The notes under the pieces are model-generated. The model was given only the letters and a program-made list of their open reading frames with translations, ran no database searches and was not told where the DNA came from. Below are positions 26,354-34,893 of a stretch of DNA of 64,000 nucleotides, one piece after another (position 1 is the stretch's first letter; every line of letters starts with the position of its first letter). This DNA is from a bacterium EF100-94H03 bin56. GTDB lineage: Bacteria; Pseudomonadota; Alphaproteobacteria; SP197. The translations under genes were made by a program, and so were the position numbers. The stretch covers positions 124,001-188,000 of the forward strand of contig MPMV01000002.1 in the NCBI GenBank assembly GCA_002238685.1, read 5' to 3'.

Positions 26354-27467
26354 GATCACCCATGGCGCTTAGCCACTTCGCCTGGAAATCGTGCACTGCG
26401 TGCTCGCTGTACTGGCTGCGCTCGGGGTCGACGATGAACCGACCCTGACGGTAGCCGAGAGAGTGCAGTCCCTGTTGCACGCTCTCGCACAACGGGATGT
26501 CCTCGAGGCGTACTTCGTGCACGAAATCGATGACCTCCTGTTCCTCGGCGGTCGGTGTCGATTGCGGGAAGTACCACTCGCAGCGCTGCACTGTTTCCTC
26601 GGGACCCAGAGGAACATGGTGGAACACGGTCAGGTTTCCGCCCGGATAGGCCTCGCACACCCAGTTGGGCCACAGGAGCCAGCTGGCGAAACTCTCCGGC
26701 TTCGCCGCTCCCCTTGTTACCGACCGGTAGCCCACGTTCTTCTCAACCGAATAGTGGGCGTGGTGATGGTCATGGGTGGCAATGCGGTAACTTTCCCAGT
26801 CGATCGCCTCCTCGATCAGCGAACGATGCTGATTCGGGCAATGGAAGCACTCGTCGTAGTTCTCCACCGAGTTCTTCCAGTTGGCCTTGAGATGGTACTC
26901 GCTGCGATCGGCGCACCTGAGTTCCGCCGCCATCGGCGAGAAGGACGCAATCTCGGCTTCGAGCTCTGCTGTCACCTGACCGAAGGGCGGTGCGTTGCCA
27001 TCGAGGTTGACGAAGAGAAACCCCAGCATCTCGCCGACAGGGACCTCCTCGAGGTGGTAGGCCGAGGCATCGAAGCCGGCCATGCGTTCACTGCCCCGCG
27101 CCGTGCGCAGGGCGCCGCTGTGGTCATATGCCCAGTTGTGATAGGGGCAGGTCACGATCGGACCGAGACGACCCTCACCCTCAAGCAGGCGGTGGGCGCG
27201 ATGCTGGCAGACGTTGAAGAAGACCTTGATCTCGCCCTTCGTGTCACGCAGCACGATCACGCTCTGATCGACGATGTCGCGAACAATGTAACTGCCGTTG
27301 TCGGGCACCATCGAGACATGCCCGGCATATTGCCAGGTGGCATGGAAGATCCTGCGCTTCTCACGCTCGTAGATCGCCGGATCGTGGTAGTGGGATGCCG
27401 ACATCGTCTGGGATCGTTCCGGATCGTTCTGGAAGCCGGTGACCGGAAGAGAAGTGACCACGGCCAT
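26349..27467 (-). CDS. Rieske oxygenase, CntA/GbcA-like (quaternary-amine type)
   Basis: A 372-aa Rieske oxygenase. [2Fe-2S] ligands are Cys87/His89 (NVCQHR) and Cys107/His110 (TCPYHNWAY). The iron site VENYDECFHCPNQH gives His209 and His214 with bridging Glu206, the Glu type of the carnitine monooxygenase CntA/YeaW. The C-terminus ESVQQGLHSLGYRQGR also resembles YeaW. Likely role: N-dealkylation or C-N cleavage of carnitine, glycine betaine or another betaine. A reductase partner is not adjacent. The start at 27467 follows GAGAG; a promoter and a palindrome lie upstream. Confidence 0.85.
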   Translation of the reverse strand: MAVVTSLPVTGFQNDPERSQTMSASHYHDPAIYEREKRRIFHATWQYAGHVSMVPDNGSYIVRDIVDQSVIVLRDTKGEIKVFFNVCQHRAHRLLEGEGRLGPIVTCPYHNWAYDHSGALRTARGSERMAGFDASAYHLEEVPVGEMLGFLFVNLDGNAPPFGQVTAELEAEIASFSPMAAELRCADRSEYHLKANWKNSVENYDECFHCPNQHRSLIEEAIDWESYRIATHDHHHAHYSVEKNVGYRSVTRGAAKPESFASWLLWPNWVCEAYPGGNLTVFHHVPLGPEETVQRCEWYFPQSTPTAEEQEVIDFVHEVRLEDIPLCESVQQGLHSLGYRQGRFIVDPERSQYSEHAVHDFQAKWLSAMGDP

Positions 27468-27487
27468 GACGTCTCTCGTGAAGGTTG

Positions 27488-27507
27488 TGTATCGTAAGAG
27501 ATATACA
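27488..27507. promoter_or_regulatory. Candidate GntR-type operator overlapping the -10 box
   Basis: TGTAT-N10-ATACA inverted repeat overlapping the -10 element, resembling TGTATACA-type half-sites used by GntR-family regulators. No GntR gene occurs in the window. Confidence 0.4.
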
Positions 27508-27527
27508 TCAACGGTGCCGCTGTTCAA
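27500..27527 (-). promoter_or_regulatory. Candidate promoter of the CntA/GbcA-like gene
   Basis: Minus-strand TTGAAC (27522-27527) and TATATC (27500-27505) are 16 bases apart, 33-60 bases upstream of the start at 27467. Confidence 0.4.
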
Positions 27528-27560
27528 TCTCCAGGACTTGCCTGTAGACTTCGACCCGCC

Positions 27561-27899
27561 ATGCACGACGCTGCCGGAATCGAACGCCTGCTCAGGAACC
27601 GGCTCACCCGGATTGAGGACGATCAGGCAGCCACGGCCAGCGAACGCGGGCCGGTCATGCTCGATCAGTCCCGGATCGGCCGGCTCTCCCGCATGGATGC
27701 CCTGCAGGTCCAGGCCATGGCCGAGGCTCAGGAACGGCGCAGGCGCGCCGAGCGCCAGCGGACCGAGGCTGCCCTCGAGCGCCTGGCCGACGGCACCTGG
27801 GGCCTGTGCACCGAGTGCGGCGAAGCGATTGCCGGGGCCCGTCTGGACTTCGACCCCACCGTCGCCCTGTGCATCCGTTGCGCCCGGGAGGCCGGATAA
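27561..27899 (+). CDS. TraR/DksA-family zinc-finger protein
   Basis: A 112-aa protein with a long N-terminal helix region (a coiled coil of Arg, Glu and Ala, about residues 40-75) and a C-terminal C4 zinc finger: CTECGE near residue 84 and CIRCAREAG at the end. This is the DksA/TraR layout, in which the coiled coil enters the RNA polymerase secondary channel. It is shorter than DksA (about 150 aa), as in small TraR-like members. The FAD oxidoreductase starts 7 bases after its stop, so both may share an mRNA. Confidence 0.85.
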   Translation: MHDAAGIERLLRNRLTRIEDDQAATASERGPVMLDQSRIGRLSRMDALQVQAMAEAQERRRRAERQRTEAALERLADGTWGLCTECGEAIAGARLDFDPTVALCIRCAREAG

Positions 27900-27905
27900 C
27901 TGCCC

Positions 27906-29237
27906 ATGCTCAGCCACCACAGTCCCGTGACATTCCGGGATCCACTCCCTGAACGCGTCGATGTCGTCGTCATCGGCGGCGGCATCGCCGGCATTGCCAG
28001 TGCCTGGTTCCTCGCCGAACGCGGCGACAGGGTCCTTGTGGTCGAGAAGGGCAGGATTGCCGGCGAACAGTCGAGCAGGAACTGGGGCTGGGTGCGCCAG
28101 CAGAGCCGCGATGCGGCGGAACTCCCGATCATGATGGAGTCGAACCGGATCTGGCGCGGTCTGGCAGCAGCCACCGGCAGCGGAGACCTCGCATTCACAC
28201 AGTCGGCGTGTGTCAAGCTGGTGGAGACCGAGGAGGCGGTCGCCGGCATGGAGACGTGGCATGCCATCGCCCGGGAACACCAGCTTGACACGGTCTTGCT
28301 CAGCGCCCGTGAGGTGGAGAATCGGTTTGCAGCCATGGGCGGCAACTTCGTCGGCGGCATGATGACCGCATCGGATGGCCGTGCCGAGCCCGAACGTGCG
28401 GTGCCGGCCTGGGCGCGCGCCCTTCAGGACCAGGGTGTGACTGTCATCGAGGAGTGCGCGGCACGGGTTCCCGACATCGAGGGAGGACGCATCACCGGCG
28501 TCGTCACCGAAAGGGGCCGTGTTGCCTGCGATCGCCTGCTCCTTGCCGGTGGCGCCTGGTCATCCGGATTTGCCGCCAACTGCGGCATCGACCTGGCCCA
28601 GCTCGTGGTGCGCTCCACAGCGGCGCGAACCTCTCCGTCGGACGATATCCTGCCACTCAACATGTCGGTTCCCGGGCTGGCGACCCGGCGGCGTGCTGAC
28701 GGTGGTTACACGGTCTCCACCGGCGACGTCGCCGAACACTACGTCGGACCGCCGTCCTTCCGGCACGCCATGCGGTTTGTTCCCCTGCTCCGCAAGTCCG
28801 CCCGCGACGTCAGGTTGCGCCCGGCTGCGCCCCCCGGCTATCCGGGAAACTGGGGTCTCGCCCGGCGCTGGTCGGCGGACGAGGAGTCTCCCTACGAACG
28901 CCAGCGCGTCCTCAATCCACCACCGTCGCCTCTCGTCATCCGCCGCCTCGAGGAGCGCCTGCCCCGGCGGGCGCCTGCCCTTGCACGGGCCGGACTCGCC
29001 GAGGCCTGGGCCGGCATGATCGATGTCACGCCCGACGCCGTACCCATTCTCGGGGAACTGCCGATACCGGGGCTCTTTGTGGCCACCGGCTTCAGCGGCC
29101 ACGGATTCGGCATTGGCCCTGCCATCGGACGCGTCATGGCCGATCTCGTCACGGGCCGCAGTCCCGGTCACGATCTGCAGCGCTTCCGCCCGGGACGGTT
29201 TGCCGACGGAACCAGGATCGTGCCTGGACCCTACTGA
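27906..29237 (+). CDS. FAD-dependent oxidoreductase (DadA/glycine oxidase family)
   Basis: A 443-aa DAO-fold flavoprotein. The dinucleotide-binding motif VVVIGGGIAGIASAWFLAE is at about residues 20-38, followed by VVEKG. The C-terminal FAD segment GLFVATGFSGHGFGIGPAIG is typical. Relatives oxidise D-amino acids, sarcosine or dimethylglycine. Beside a betaine-type Rieske oxygenase, oxidation of an N-methylated amine is an attractive role, but the sequence alone does not show it. It is followed 11 bases later by the sulfatase gene. Confidence 0.88.
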   Translation: MLSHHSPVTFRDPLPERVDVVVIGGGIAGIASAWFLAERGDRVLVVEKGRIAGEQSSRNWGWVRQQSRDAAELPIMMESNRIWRGLAAATGSGDLAFTQSACVKLVETEEAVAGMETWHAIAREHQLDTVLLSAREVENRFAAMGGNFVGGMMTASDGRAEPERAVPAWARALQDQGVTVIEECAARVPDIEGGRITGVVTERGRVACDRLLLAGGAWSSGFAANCGIDLAQLVVRSTAARTSPSDDILPLNMSVPGLATRRRADGGYTVSTGDVAEHYVGPPSFRHAMRFVPLLRKSARDVRLRPAAPPGYPGNWGLARRWSADEESPYERQRVLNPPPSPLVIRRLEERLPRRAPALARAGLAEAWAGMIDVTPDAVPILGELPIPGLFVATGFSGHGFGIGPAIGRVMADLVTGRSPGHDLQRFRPGRFADGTRIVPGPY

Positions 29238-29247
29238 GCCTGGACCG

Positions 29248-30714
29248 ATGCGTCCGAACATTCTTTTCCTGTGCACCGACCAGCAGCGTGCCGACAGTCT
29301 GGGATGCTATGGCCAGACCGCCGCATCCACCCCCCATCTCGATGCCCTGGCATCACGCGGCCTGCGTTTCGACAACCACCTGACTCCCAACCAGATATGC
29401 TGCCCGAGCCGCGGCACCATGGTCACGGGGCTCTATCCCCGGCACCACGGCATGACGACAAACGGACGCACTCTCAAGAATGGACTCCACGTCCTGCCAG
29501 CCCTTCTCGCGGGAGCCGGATACGACACCCACGCGGTGGGCAAGCTCCACCTGCAACCGATTCTCGCTCACAAGGATCGTGTCTATCCGGAATCGGTCGC
29601 TTTCTGGACATCGGACGACCACGCGGACTGGACCGGGCCCTACTTCGGCTACCGCACTGTGGATTTCGTGATCGGCGAATCCCTGCTCGTCACCCAGGGC
29701 GGCCACTACGCCGCCTGGCTGAAGAAGGAACATCCCCAGGCAGTGCCGCTCTTCCAACCCGCCGCCGCCCTCGAGGGCCCGCTCGATGATCTTGCCGAGG
29801 CCTGGGTATCGGCGGTGCCGGATGCGCTTCACTACAACACGTGGATCGCCGACAGGGCGATCGCCTTCCTCGAGCGCGCCCGTCCGCCTTTCATGATGTT
29901 CGTCTCGACGCCCGATCCCCATCATCCATTCAGTCCGCCACGGCCATGGGCGGACCTCCATGATTCCGGTCCCTTGCCCCGGCATGACCCGGGAGAACTC
30001 GAACGGATGCCGGACTACATCCGCCGGCACCTCCCGACCGACTGGATCGACAATGCGGCCGCGGCCGTGGAACAGGGAGGGATGACCCTCACTTCAGCAA
30101 CTTCGGATGCCAGCCTCGGCCGGGCGATCGGCCTGACGCGAGGCATGGAGTCCCAGGTGGATCACGCCTTCGGCCGGATCCTGGCCACACTCGCCAGCCT
30201 CGGCCTCGCCGATGACACGGTGCTCATCTTCACCTCCGACCACGGCGAGTTTCTCGGTCACCACGGATTGCTGCACAAGGGACCGCCACCCTGGCGCGAC
30301 CTCACCCGGGTGAGTTTCATCATGGCGGGGCCGGGAATTCCTGCAGACAGGACCACCACGGCGCCATCAAGCCACCTCGACATCATGCCGACACTGCTGG
30401 ACCTCGCCGGAACGTCCGCACCGGACGACCTGGACGGGATGTCGCTCAGGCCCCTCTTCGAAAACCGTTCCCTCGACCGCAAGGCACGCTTCCTCGAGTT
30501 CCATCCACGCGTCGATCCGCGCCTCTACAACCATTCCATCGTCACCGACAGCTGGCGCCTCACTCTCTATCCCCGGGGCAAGGCCGACTGGGGCGAACTC
30601 TTCGATCTCGAGGCCGATCCGGGCGAACACCACAATCTCTTCCACGCTCCGGCCCACCGCCCCCCCCCGGCCCGGCCCCCCGTCCCCGCCGGGATTCGCT
30701 TGCCGAAACCCTGA
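29248..30714 (+). CDS. Sulfatase family hydrolase (C-terminus shifted at a poly-C tract)
   Basis: Type I sulfatase of 488 aa as read. The N-terminal metal site NILFLCTDQQ, the formylglycine motif C51-C-P-S-R55 followed by GTMVTG, and TSDHGEFLGHHG near residue 335 are intact. It hydrolyses sulfate (or phosphonate/phosphate) esters; the substrate is unknown. The end is abnormal: after AHR at about 30660 there is a run of eight C and a Pro-rich tail. In the -1 frame the reading continues DSLAETLTASFPAAPDAG and ends IAKW at 30770, a better C-terminus. Confidence 0.85.
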   Translation: MRPNILFLCTDQQRADSLGCYGQTAASTPHLDALASRGLRFDNHLTPNQICCPSRGTMVTGLYPRHHGMTTNGRTLKNGLHVLPALLAGAGYDTHAVGKLHLQPILAHKDRVYPESVAFWTSDDHADWTGPYFGYRTVDFVIGESLLVTQGGHYAAWLKKEHPQAVPLFQPAAALEGPLDDLAEAWVSAVPDALHYNTWIADRAIAFLERARPPFMMFVSTPDPHHPFSPPRPWADLHDSGPLPRHDPGELERMPDYIRRHLPTDWIDNAAAAVEQGGMTLTSATSDASLGRAIGLTRGMESQVDHAFGRILATLASLGLADDTVLIFTSDHGEFLGHHGLLHKGPPPWRDLTRVSFIMAGPGIPADRTTTAPSSHLDIMPTLLDLAGTSAPDDLDGMSLRPLFENRSLDRKARFLEFHPRVDPRLYNHSIVTDSWRLTLYPRGKADWGELFDLEADPGEHHNLFHAPAHRPPPARPPVPAGIRLPKP

Positions 30715-30930
30715 CCGCATCCTTCCCGGCCGCCCCCGACGCCGGAACCCCGCTCATCGCCAAGTGGTAGGGCCGGCATGAACGATCCGACCATCGCAGG
30801 CCTGCAGGGCAGTGACCACTCTCGTGGAGGTCCCGGGCGCCAGCGACGAGCGATACCATCAATCCGGCGCAAGACCGCCCGGTCAGGCGTTCACGACCGA
30901 AGCCTCTGTCGGCGCAACAACGGGCGACAC

Positions 30931-32103
30931 TCAGGCGTGGGAAGCACCGGTGCGCGCATTCTTGCGAAAATCGGACGCAATGTCGGGAATTCCCGTGACG
31001 GGCAGCACCGTGACCTTCTCGTCCAGCCGATAGCAATCGGGGCCGGGGTAGACGATCCACAGGTGTTGCACCGGCAGGTCACGCAACACCGCATGCATGC
31101 TCCTCGTCATCGCGGGCGCATCCTGGTACTTGAACTCCATCCCCCACAGCGCTCCACGGGCCTGCCAGACCAGGTCAAGCTCCGCGCCGGTATGGGTTCG
31201 CCAGAAATGTGGACGGGACACGTCCATCAGGCGTATGGCCTGCTCCATGGCGAAACCCTCCCACGATGCACCGAGCTTCGGGTGGGACTCCAGCTGCAGG
31301 GGTGTGGCGATGGTGTGAAGGGCGTGTAGGAGGCCGCTGTCGCGAACATAGAGCTTGGGCGCCTTCACCAGCCGCTTGCCGATGTTCGCATACCAAGGGG
31401 GCAACAGCCGGATCATGTAGATCCCGCTCAGGATCTCAAGGTAGCGGCGGACCGTGTGGTCGGAGACGCCGAACGACCGGCCAAGCTCGGAGAGATTCAG
31501 CACCTGACCATGATAGTGGCTCAACATCACCCAGAATCGCCGCAGGGTTTCCGCCGGGACCAAGATGCCGAGGGCCGGAATGTCACGCTCCAGGAGACTG
31601 CGAATGAAGTCGTCCCGCCACAGGGCGGACTGCATGTCGTCGTTGGCCAGGTAGCTCCGGGGGAACCCGCCGCGGAGCCATAGCCGGCGCCATGTGCCAA
31701 CGCCGGTCTCGTCGACCGTCAACGGGCCAAGATCGTGATACGCAATCCGACCGGCAAGACTCTCGGAGACCTCCTTCACCAGGTTCGGCGAGGCGCTGCC
31801 AAGCAGCAGGTATCGCGCCACCTGGCGGCGGTCCGCAAGGACACGGAGCAGGGGAAAGAGATCCGGCTTGCGCTGCACCTCGTCGATCACGACCGTACCG
31901 GTCAACCCCTCCAGGGCTGTTTGCGGTTCGTCCAGCCGGACCAGGCTCCTCGGGTCCTCGAGGTCGAAGAAATGCTCCGCCCCCAGCTTCTGCGCCAGCG
32001 TCGTCTTGCCGCACTGGCGGGGCCCCAGAAGCGCCGTGACGGGCGCGCGGCGGAGGCCCGCCCTGACGGCCTCCAGTTCCCGGGGACGAGGAAGGTAGTG
32101 CAT
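30931..32103 (-). CDS. AAA ATPase with DUF4143 domain
   Basis: A 390-aa ATPase of the COG1373 group. The Walker A motif is GPRQCGKTTLAQ near residue 27, Walker B is TVVIDEVQRKPDLFP near residue 70, and LLLGSASPNLV gives sensor 1. The middle has a winged-helix-like LSELGRSFGVSDHTVRRYLE, and the C-terminal DUF4143 nuclease-like domain has WRTHTGAELDLVW and GMEFKYQ (a PD-(D/E)XK-like pattern). The physiological role is unknown; these genes are often mobile or toxin-like. A perfect 16-bp inverted repeat lies directly upstream. Confidence 0.88.
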   Translation of the reverse strand: MHYLPRPRELEAVRAGLRRAPVTALLGPRQCGKTTLAQKLGAEHFFDLEDPRSLVRLDEPQTALEGLTGTVVIDEVQRKPDLFPLLRVLADRRQVARYLLLGSASPNLVKEVSESLAGRIAYHDLGPLTVDETGVGTWRRLWLRGGFPRSYLANDDMQSALWRDDFIRSLLERDIPALGILVPAETLRRFWVMLSHYHGQVLNLSELGRSFGVSDHTVRRYLEILSGIYMIRLLPPWYANIGKRLVKAPKLYVRDSGLLHALHTIATPLQLESHPKLGASWEGFAMEQAIRLMDVSRPHFWRTHTGAELDLVWQARGALWGMEFKYQDAPAMTRSMHAVLRDLPVQHLWIVYPGPDCYRLDEKVTVLPVTGIPDIASDFRKNARTGASHA

Positions 32104-32122
32104 GAAAGAACTGTAACACAAG

Positions 32123-32163
32123 AACAGTGAAAATTCGAACCTGATGCTCGAATTTTCACTGTT
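32123..32163. repeat. Perfect 16-bp inverted repeat upstream of the DUF4143 ATPase
   Basis: AACAGTGAAAATTCGA (32123-32138) is repeated exactly inverted at 32148-32163 around a 9-base spacer. It is unusually AT-rich for this genome. It lies 20-60 bases upstream of the ATPase start and could be an operator, an mRNA hairpin or the end of a small mobile element. Confidence 0.8.
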
Positions 32164-32264
32164 GCAGTCGATGCTTGGAGGGGCCCGACCAGTCAGAAGC
32201 GATGCGGGTGACCAGGCCGAAAAAGGCGCCCTGCGGACCTGGACGACCGGCAGGGCGCACAATT

Positions 32265-32800
32265 TCAGGGCCAGACGAAGTGCTGGGTCTGCCAGATGTT
32301 GTAGCCGTGGGGTGTGATCACGGGCTCGAAACCCTCTCGGTACATGACCCCGTTGGGCGGGAACATGAGGAAGACATAGCCGCCGGTGTCTTCCATGCTC
32401 TCCTGCGTGCGGACGTAGATGTCGTGCTGCCTGGCCGTGTCCGTCTCGCAAAGACCTGCCTGGAAGGGCAGGTCGAACTCCTCATCCTTCCACCCGGAGA
32501 CCTTCATGCGCTTGAGCGAGTACTTGACGTCCTCGGCATTGAGCTCGCCGATCTCTTCGTGGCTGCTCCCGTCGCACCACATGATGCCCATCTTCGACTC
32601 GAAGGTGATCGTCTGCGCATCGGGCTGGTCCAGGGGCTTGACCAACTCGCCGGGCTCCCAGTCCCACGTGTCGCCGCTGTCGGTGTACTTGGCCGGACGG
32701 GCAAGGCACGCGTACTGCAGGACAATTTCGAAGCCGCCGATCATGTAGCCGGGTTCCGGCGACCCGATGACCCGATTGGCGGGCAGCCTTTGAGGGGCCT
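32265..32800 (-). pseudogene. Peptide-type ABC transporter substrate-binding protein remnant
   Basis: Minus-strand sequence resembles family 5 (oligopeptide-type) solute-binding proteins: NRVIGSPEPGYMIGG, an ELNAEDVKYSLKRM segment typical of the domain I hinge, and a C-terminal NIWQTQHFVWP. It amounts to about 170 residues compared with the usual 500 or more. The signal peptide is missing, and the text jumps from the N-terminal third (ending about SGWKDEEFDL) to the last 60 residues, so a large internal deletion has occurred. No permease or ATPase genes remain beside it. Confidence 0.7.
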
Positions 32801-32866
32801 GTCCGACTGCGCCCAGGCCGTGCCCGGATCAAGCAGTCCGTCCACGACCGGGGCGGACGGTCAAGA

Positions 32867-34891
32867 TCACACGCCATCACGCGGGATCGTGTCCTCCCAG
32901 CTCTTGGACCAGATGCGCTCGTCGCCGTCGTGGGCCTCCGCATGGGCCGACAGAAGAAAACTGTCGGCGGTGGCAGTAAGAACCATGCGGGTATCGACCC
33001 GTGTCTGCCAGTCGGGCTTCCTCGAAAGCGTGATGGCGTAGTCGACCCGGGCCCGCGCCGACAGGGGATCGCCATCCCTGATGACATAGGTCTCCCGTCC
33101 ACCACCGGAATACTCGGTGCCGGTTTCCTCTATGTGGATGTGGCCGCGGTCCTTCACCATGACGATACGGGTCTCGCCGGTGACGTAGTCGCGGGCCATC
33201 GTGCGGGACCGGTGGTAGGGCTTCATCGTCGTCACCTCCAGAGGCGGTGCGGTCGCACCCCGGCCCAGGGAGGGCAGCTTCCTGTCTGACGCGCGCCGCG
33301 GCCTCACCGGAAGCGTGAGCGTGCTTGTTGACGCGGCGACAACCGAGACGGCCGCGGGTGCCGGCGACGGCCACACCAGCGGCCACGAGCCCGTCTCGAT
33401 GGCAAGGCGGATGCGATGACCCGGGGCAAAGACATGACCGCAGTCGTTGAGCTGGACGCGGACCCTTGTCATGGCGCCGGGTTCCAGCGGCTCAGGCGCC
33501 TCGTGGCCATTTCGGTGCGAGAGGTTGAGAACCCCGTAGGTCACGCGTGTCGAGGCCCCGTCCGGCGCCACATCGCAGAGCCGCACATAGAGTTGCGCCT
33601 GTGGCGTATCGCAAGACAACTCGAGGTCGACGACCGGCGCCCCGAGAATCTCCATGCGCCGTCCCAGGGCAGGAGAGTCGAAGGCGAGGCTGCGACCGTC
33701 CTCCTCGCGCTGATCAGACGGCATTTCGGCATCGAAGCCATAAGGGCACCAGTCGCCGTGGGTGATGCCGGCGAGAACCTCCGAGGCGCACACAAGCGTT
33801 TCAGGTCGGCCCGGACGCGTCGACAGACCGTTTCGGGCGAGATGGAAGACCTTGCCGTCGATGGCGGGATCCGGCCAGGCGTCGGCCGCCACCCAGCGGC
33901 CCGGACGATGATCGTAGGATGTCTGAGGCGCCACCGGCTCCTGCATCCAGCAGCGCAGGCGCGGTTCGTCCATCATGCCGCTGTCGATACCCTTGAGCCA
34001 GTGATCCCACCAGCGGACAAGATCCTTCAGACCGTCGATCTCCGGACCGGGTTTTGCCTTCCAGGGGTAGGCGTGGGTCCACGGACCGACGAGTCCCCGG
34101 AACGGCGCCTTCAGGCCGGCCGCCACGCGAAAGATGGCATTGGTGTATCCGTCGGCCCAGCCGCCGACCATGTAGACGGCGGCCTCGATGGCATCGTAAT
34201 TCTCGATGACGGAGCCGTGCTTCCACTGCCCGTCCCGCCTCTGGTGGCGCAACCACTTCGCCACCAGGTTCGGCGCATTGTCGAGGCGGTCGAGCCAGAT
34301 ACGGCGCCAGTCGGAGCCAACGACAGCGGGGTCGGGCGGACGCATGGCGAAGGTCGTCATGGTCGTACCCCAGTTGAGGTTGTCGTTGAGAAGACAACCG
34401 CCCATGAAATGGATGTCGTCGGCATAGCGATCGTCCGTCGAGGCGGCGGAGTAGACGGCTTTCAGCGAAGGCGGTCTCAGGGCCGCCACCTGCAGGCAGT
34501 TGAAACCGCCCCAGCTGATTCCCATCATGCCCGTTGCGCCGGTGCACCAGGGCTGGGCGGCCAGCCATGCAAGAACATGGTATCCGTCATCGAGTTCCTG
34601 CGGTGAGTACTCGTCGTCGAAAAGGCCCTCCGAATCGCCGTTGCCCCGCAGGTCGCAACGCACCGCCGCGTAGCCGTGACCGGCCAGCCAGGGATGGTGG
34701 AGCGAGTCTCCGGCCGCCGTGAAGTCACGCCGTCGGTAGGGAATGAACTCGAGGACCGCCGGCACCGGATGCTCGTCGGCATCATCGGGGAGCCAGATGG
34801 TGGCAGCGAGCTTCACACCGTCCGGCATGGGGATCCACACGGTGTCACGCTTCGTCACCCGTTTCGGAAATCGTGAAACGATCCGCGTCAT
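32867..34891 (-). CDS. CocE/NonD family hydrolase (X-Pro dipeptidyl-peptidase-like)
   Basis: A 674-aa alpha/beta-hydrolase fused to a C-terminal beta-sandwich domain. Landmarks are FIPYRRRDFTA near residue 50, CDLRGNGDSEG, the nucleophile elbow GISWGGF with Ser126, LVGPWTHAYPW with the likely catalytic His, and the PepX_C jelly roll from about residue 330. Relatives hydrolyse esters (cocaine esterase, glutaryl-acylase type) or N-terminal dipeptides. A final 100-residue segment (TMKPYHRSRTM onward) may add a further domain. It follows the D-aminoacylase-like gene by translational coupling. An alternative start is GTG at 34897. Confidence 0.88.
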   Translation of the reverse strand: MTRIVSRFPKRVTKRDTVWIPMPDGVKLAATIWLPDDADEHPVPAVLEFIPYRRRDFTAAGDSLHHPWLAGHGYAAVRCDLRGNGDSEGLFDDEYSPQELDDGYHVLAWLAAQPWCTGATGMMGISWGGFNCLQVAALRPPSLKAVYSAASTDDRYADDIHFMGGCLLNDNLNWGTTMTTFAMRPPDPAVVGSDWRRIWLDRLDNAPNLVAKWLRHQRRDGQWKHGSVIENYDAIEAAVYMVGGWADGYTNAIFRVAAGLKAPFRGLVGPWTHAYPWKAKPGPEIDGLKDLVRWWDHWLKGIDSGMMDEPRLRCWMQEPVAPQTSYDHRPGRWVAADAWPDPAIDGKVFHLARNGLSTRPGRPETLVCASEVLAGITHGDWCPYGFDAEMPSDQREEDGRSLAFDSPALGRRMEILGAPVVDLELSCDTPQAQLYVRLCDVAPDGASTRVTYGVLNLSHRNGHEAPEPLEPGAMTRVRVQLNDCGHVFAPGHRIRLAIETGSWPLVWPSPAPAAVSVVAASTSTLTLPVRPRRASDRKLPSLGRGATAPPLEVTTMKPYHRSRTMARDYVTGETRIVMVKDRGHIHIEETGTEYSGGGRETYVIRDGDPLSARARVDYAITLSRKPDWQTRVDTRMVLTATADSFLLSAHAEAHDGDERIWSKSWEDTIPRDGV

Positions 34892-34893
34892 GG

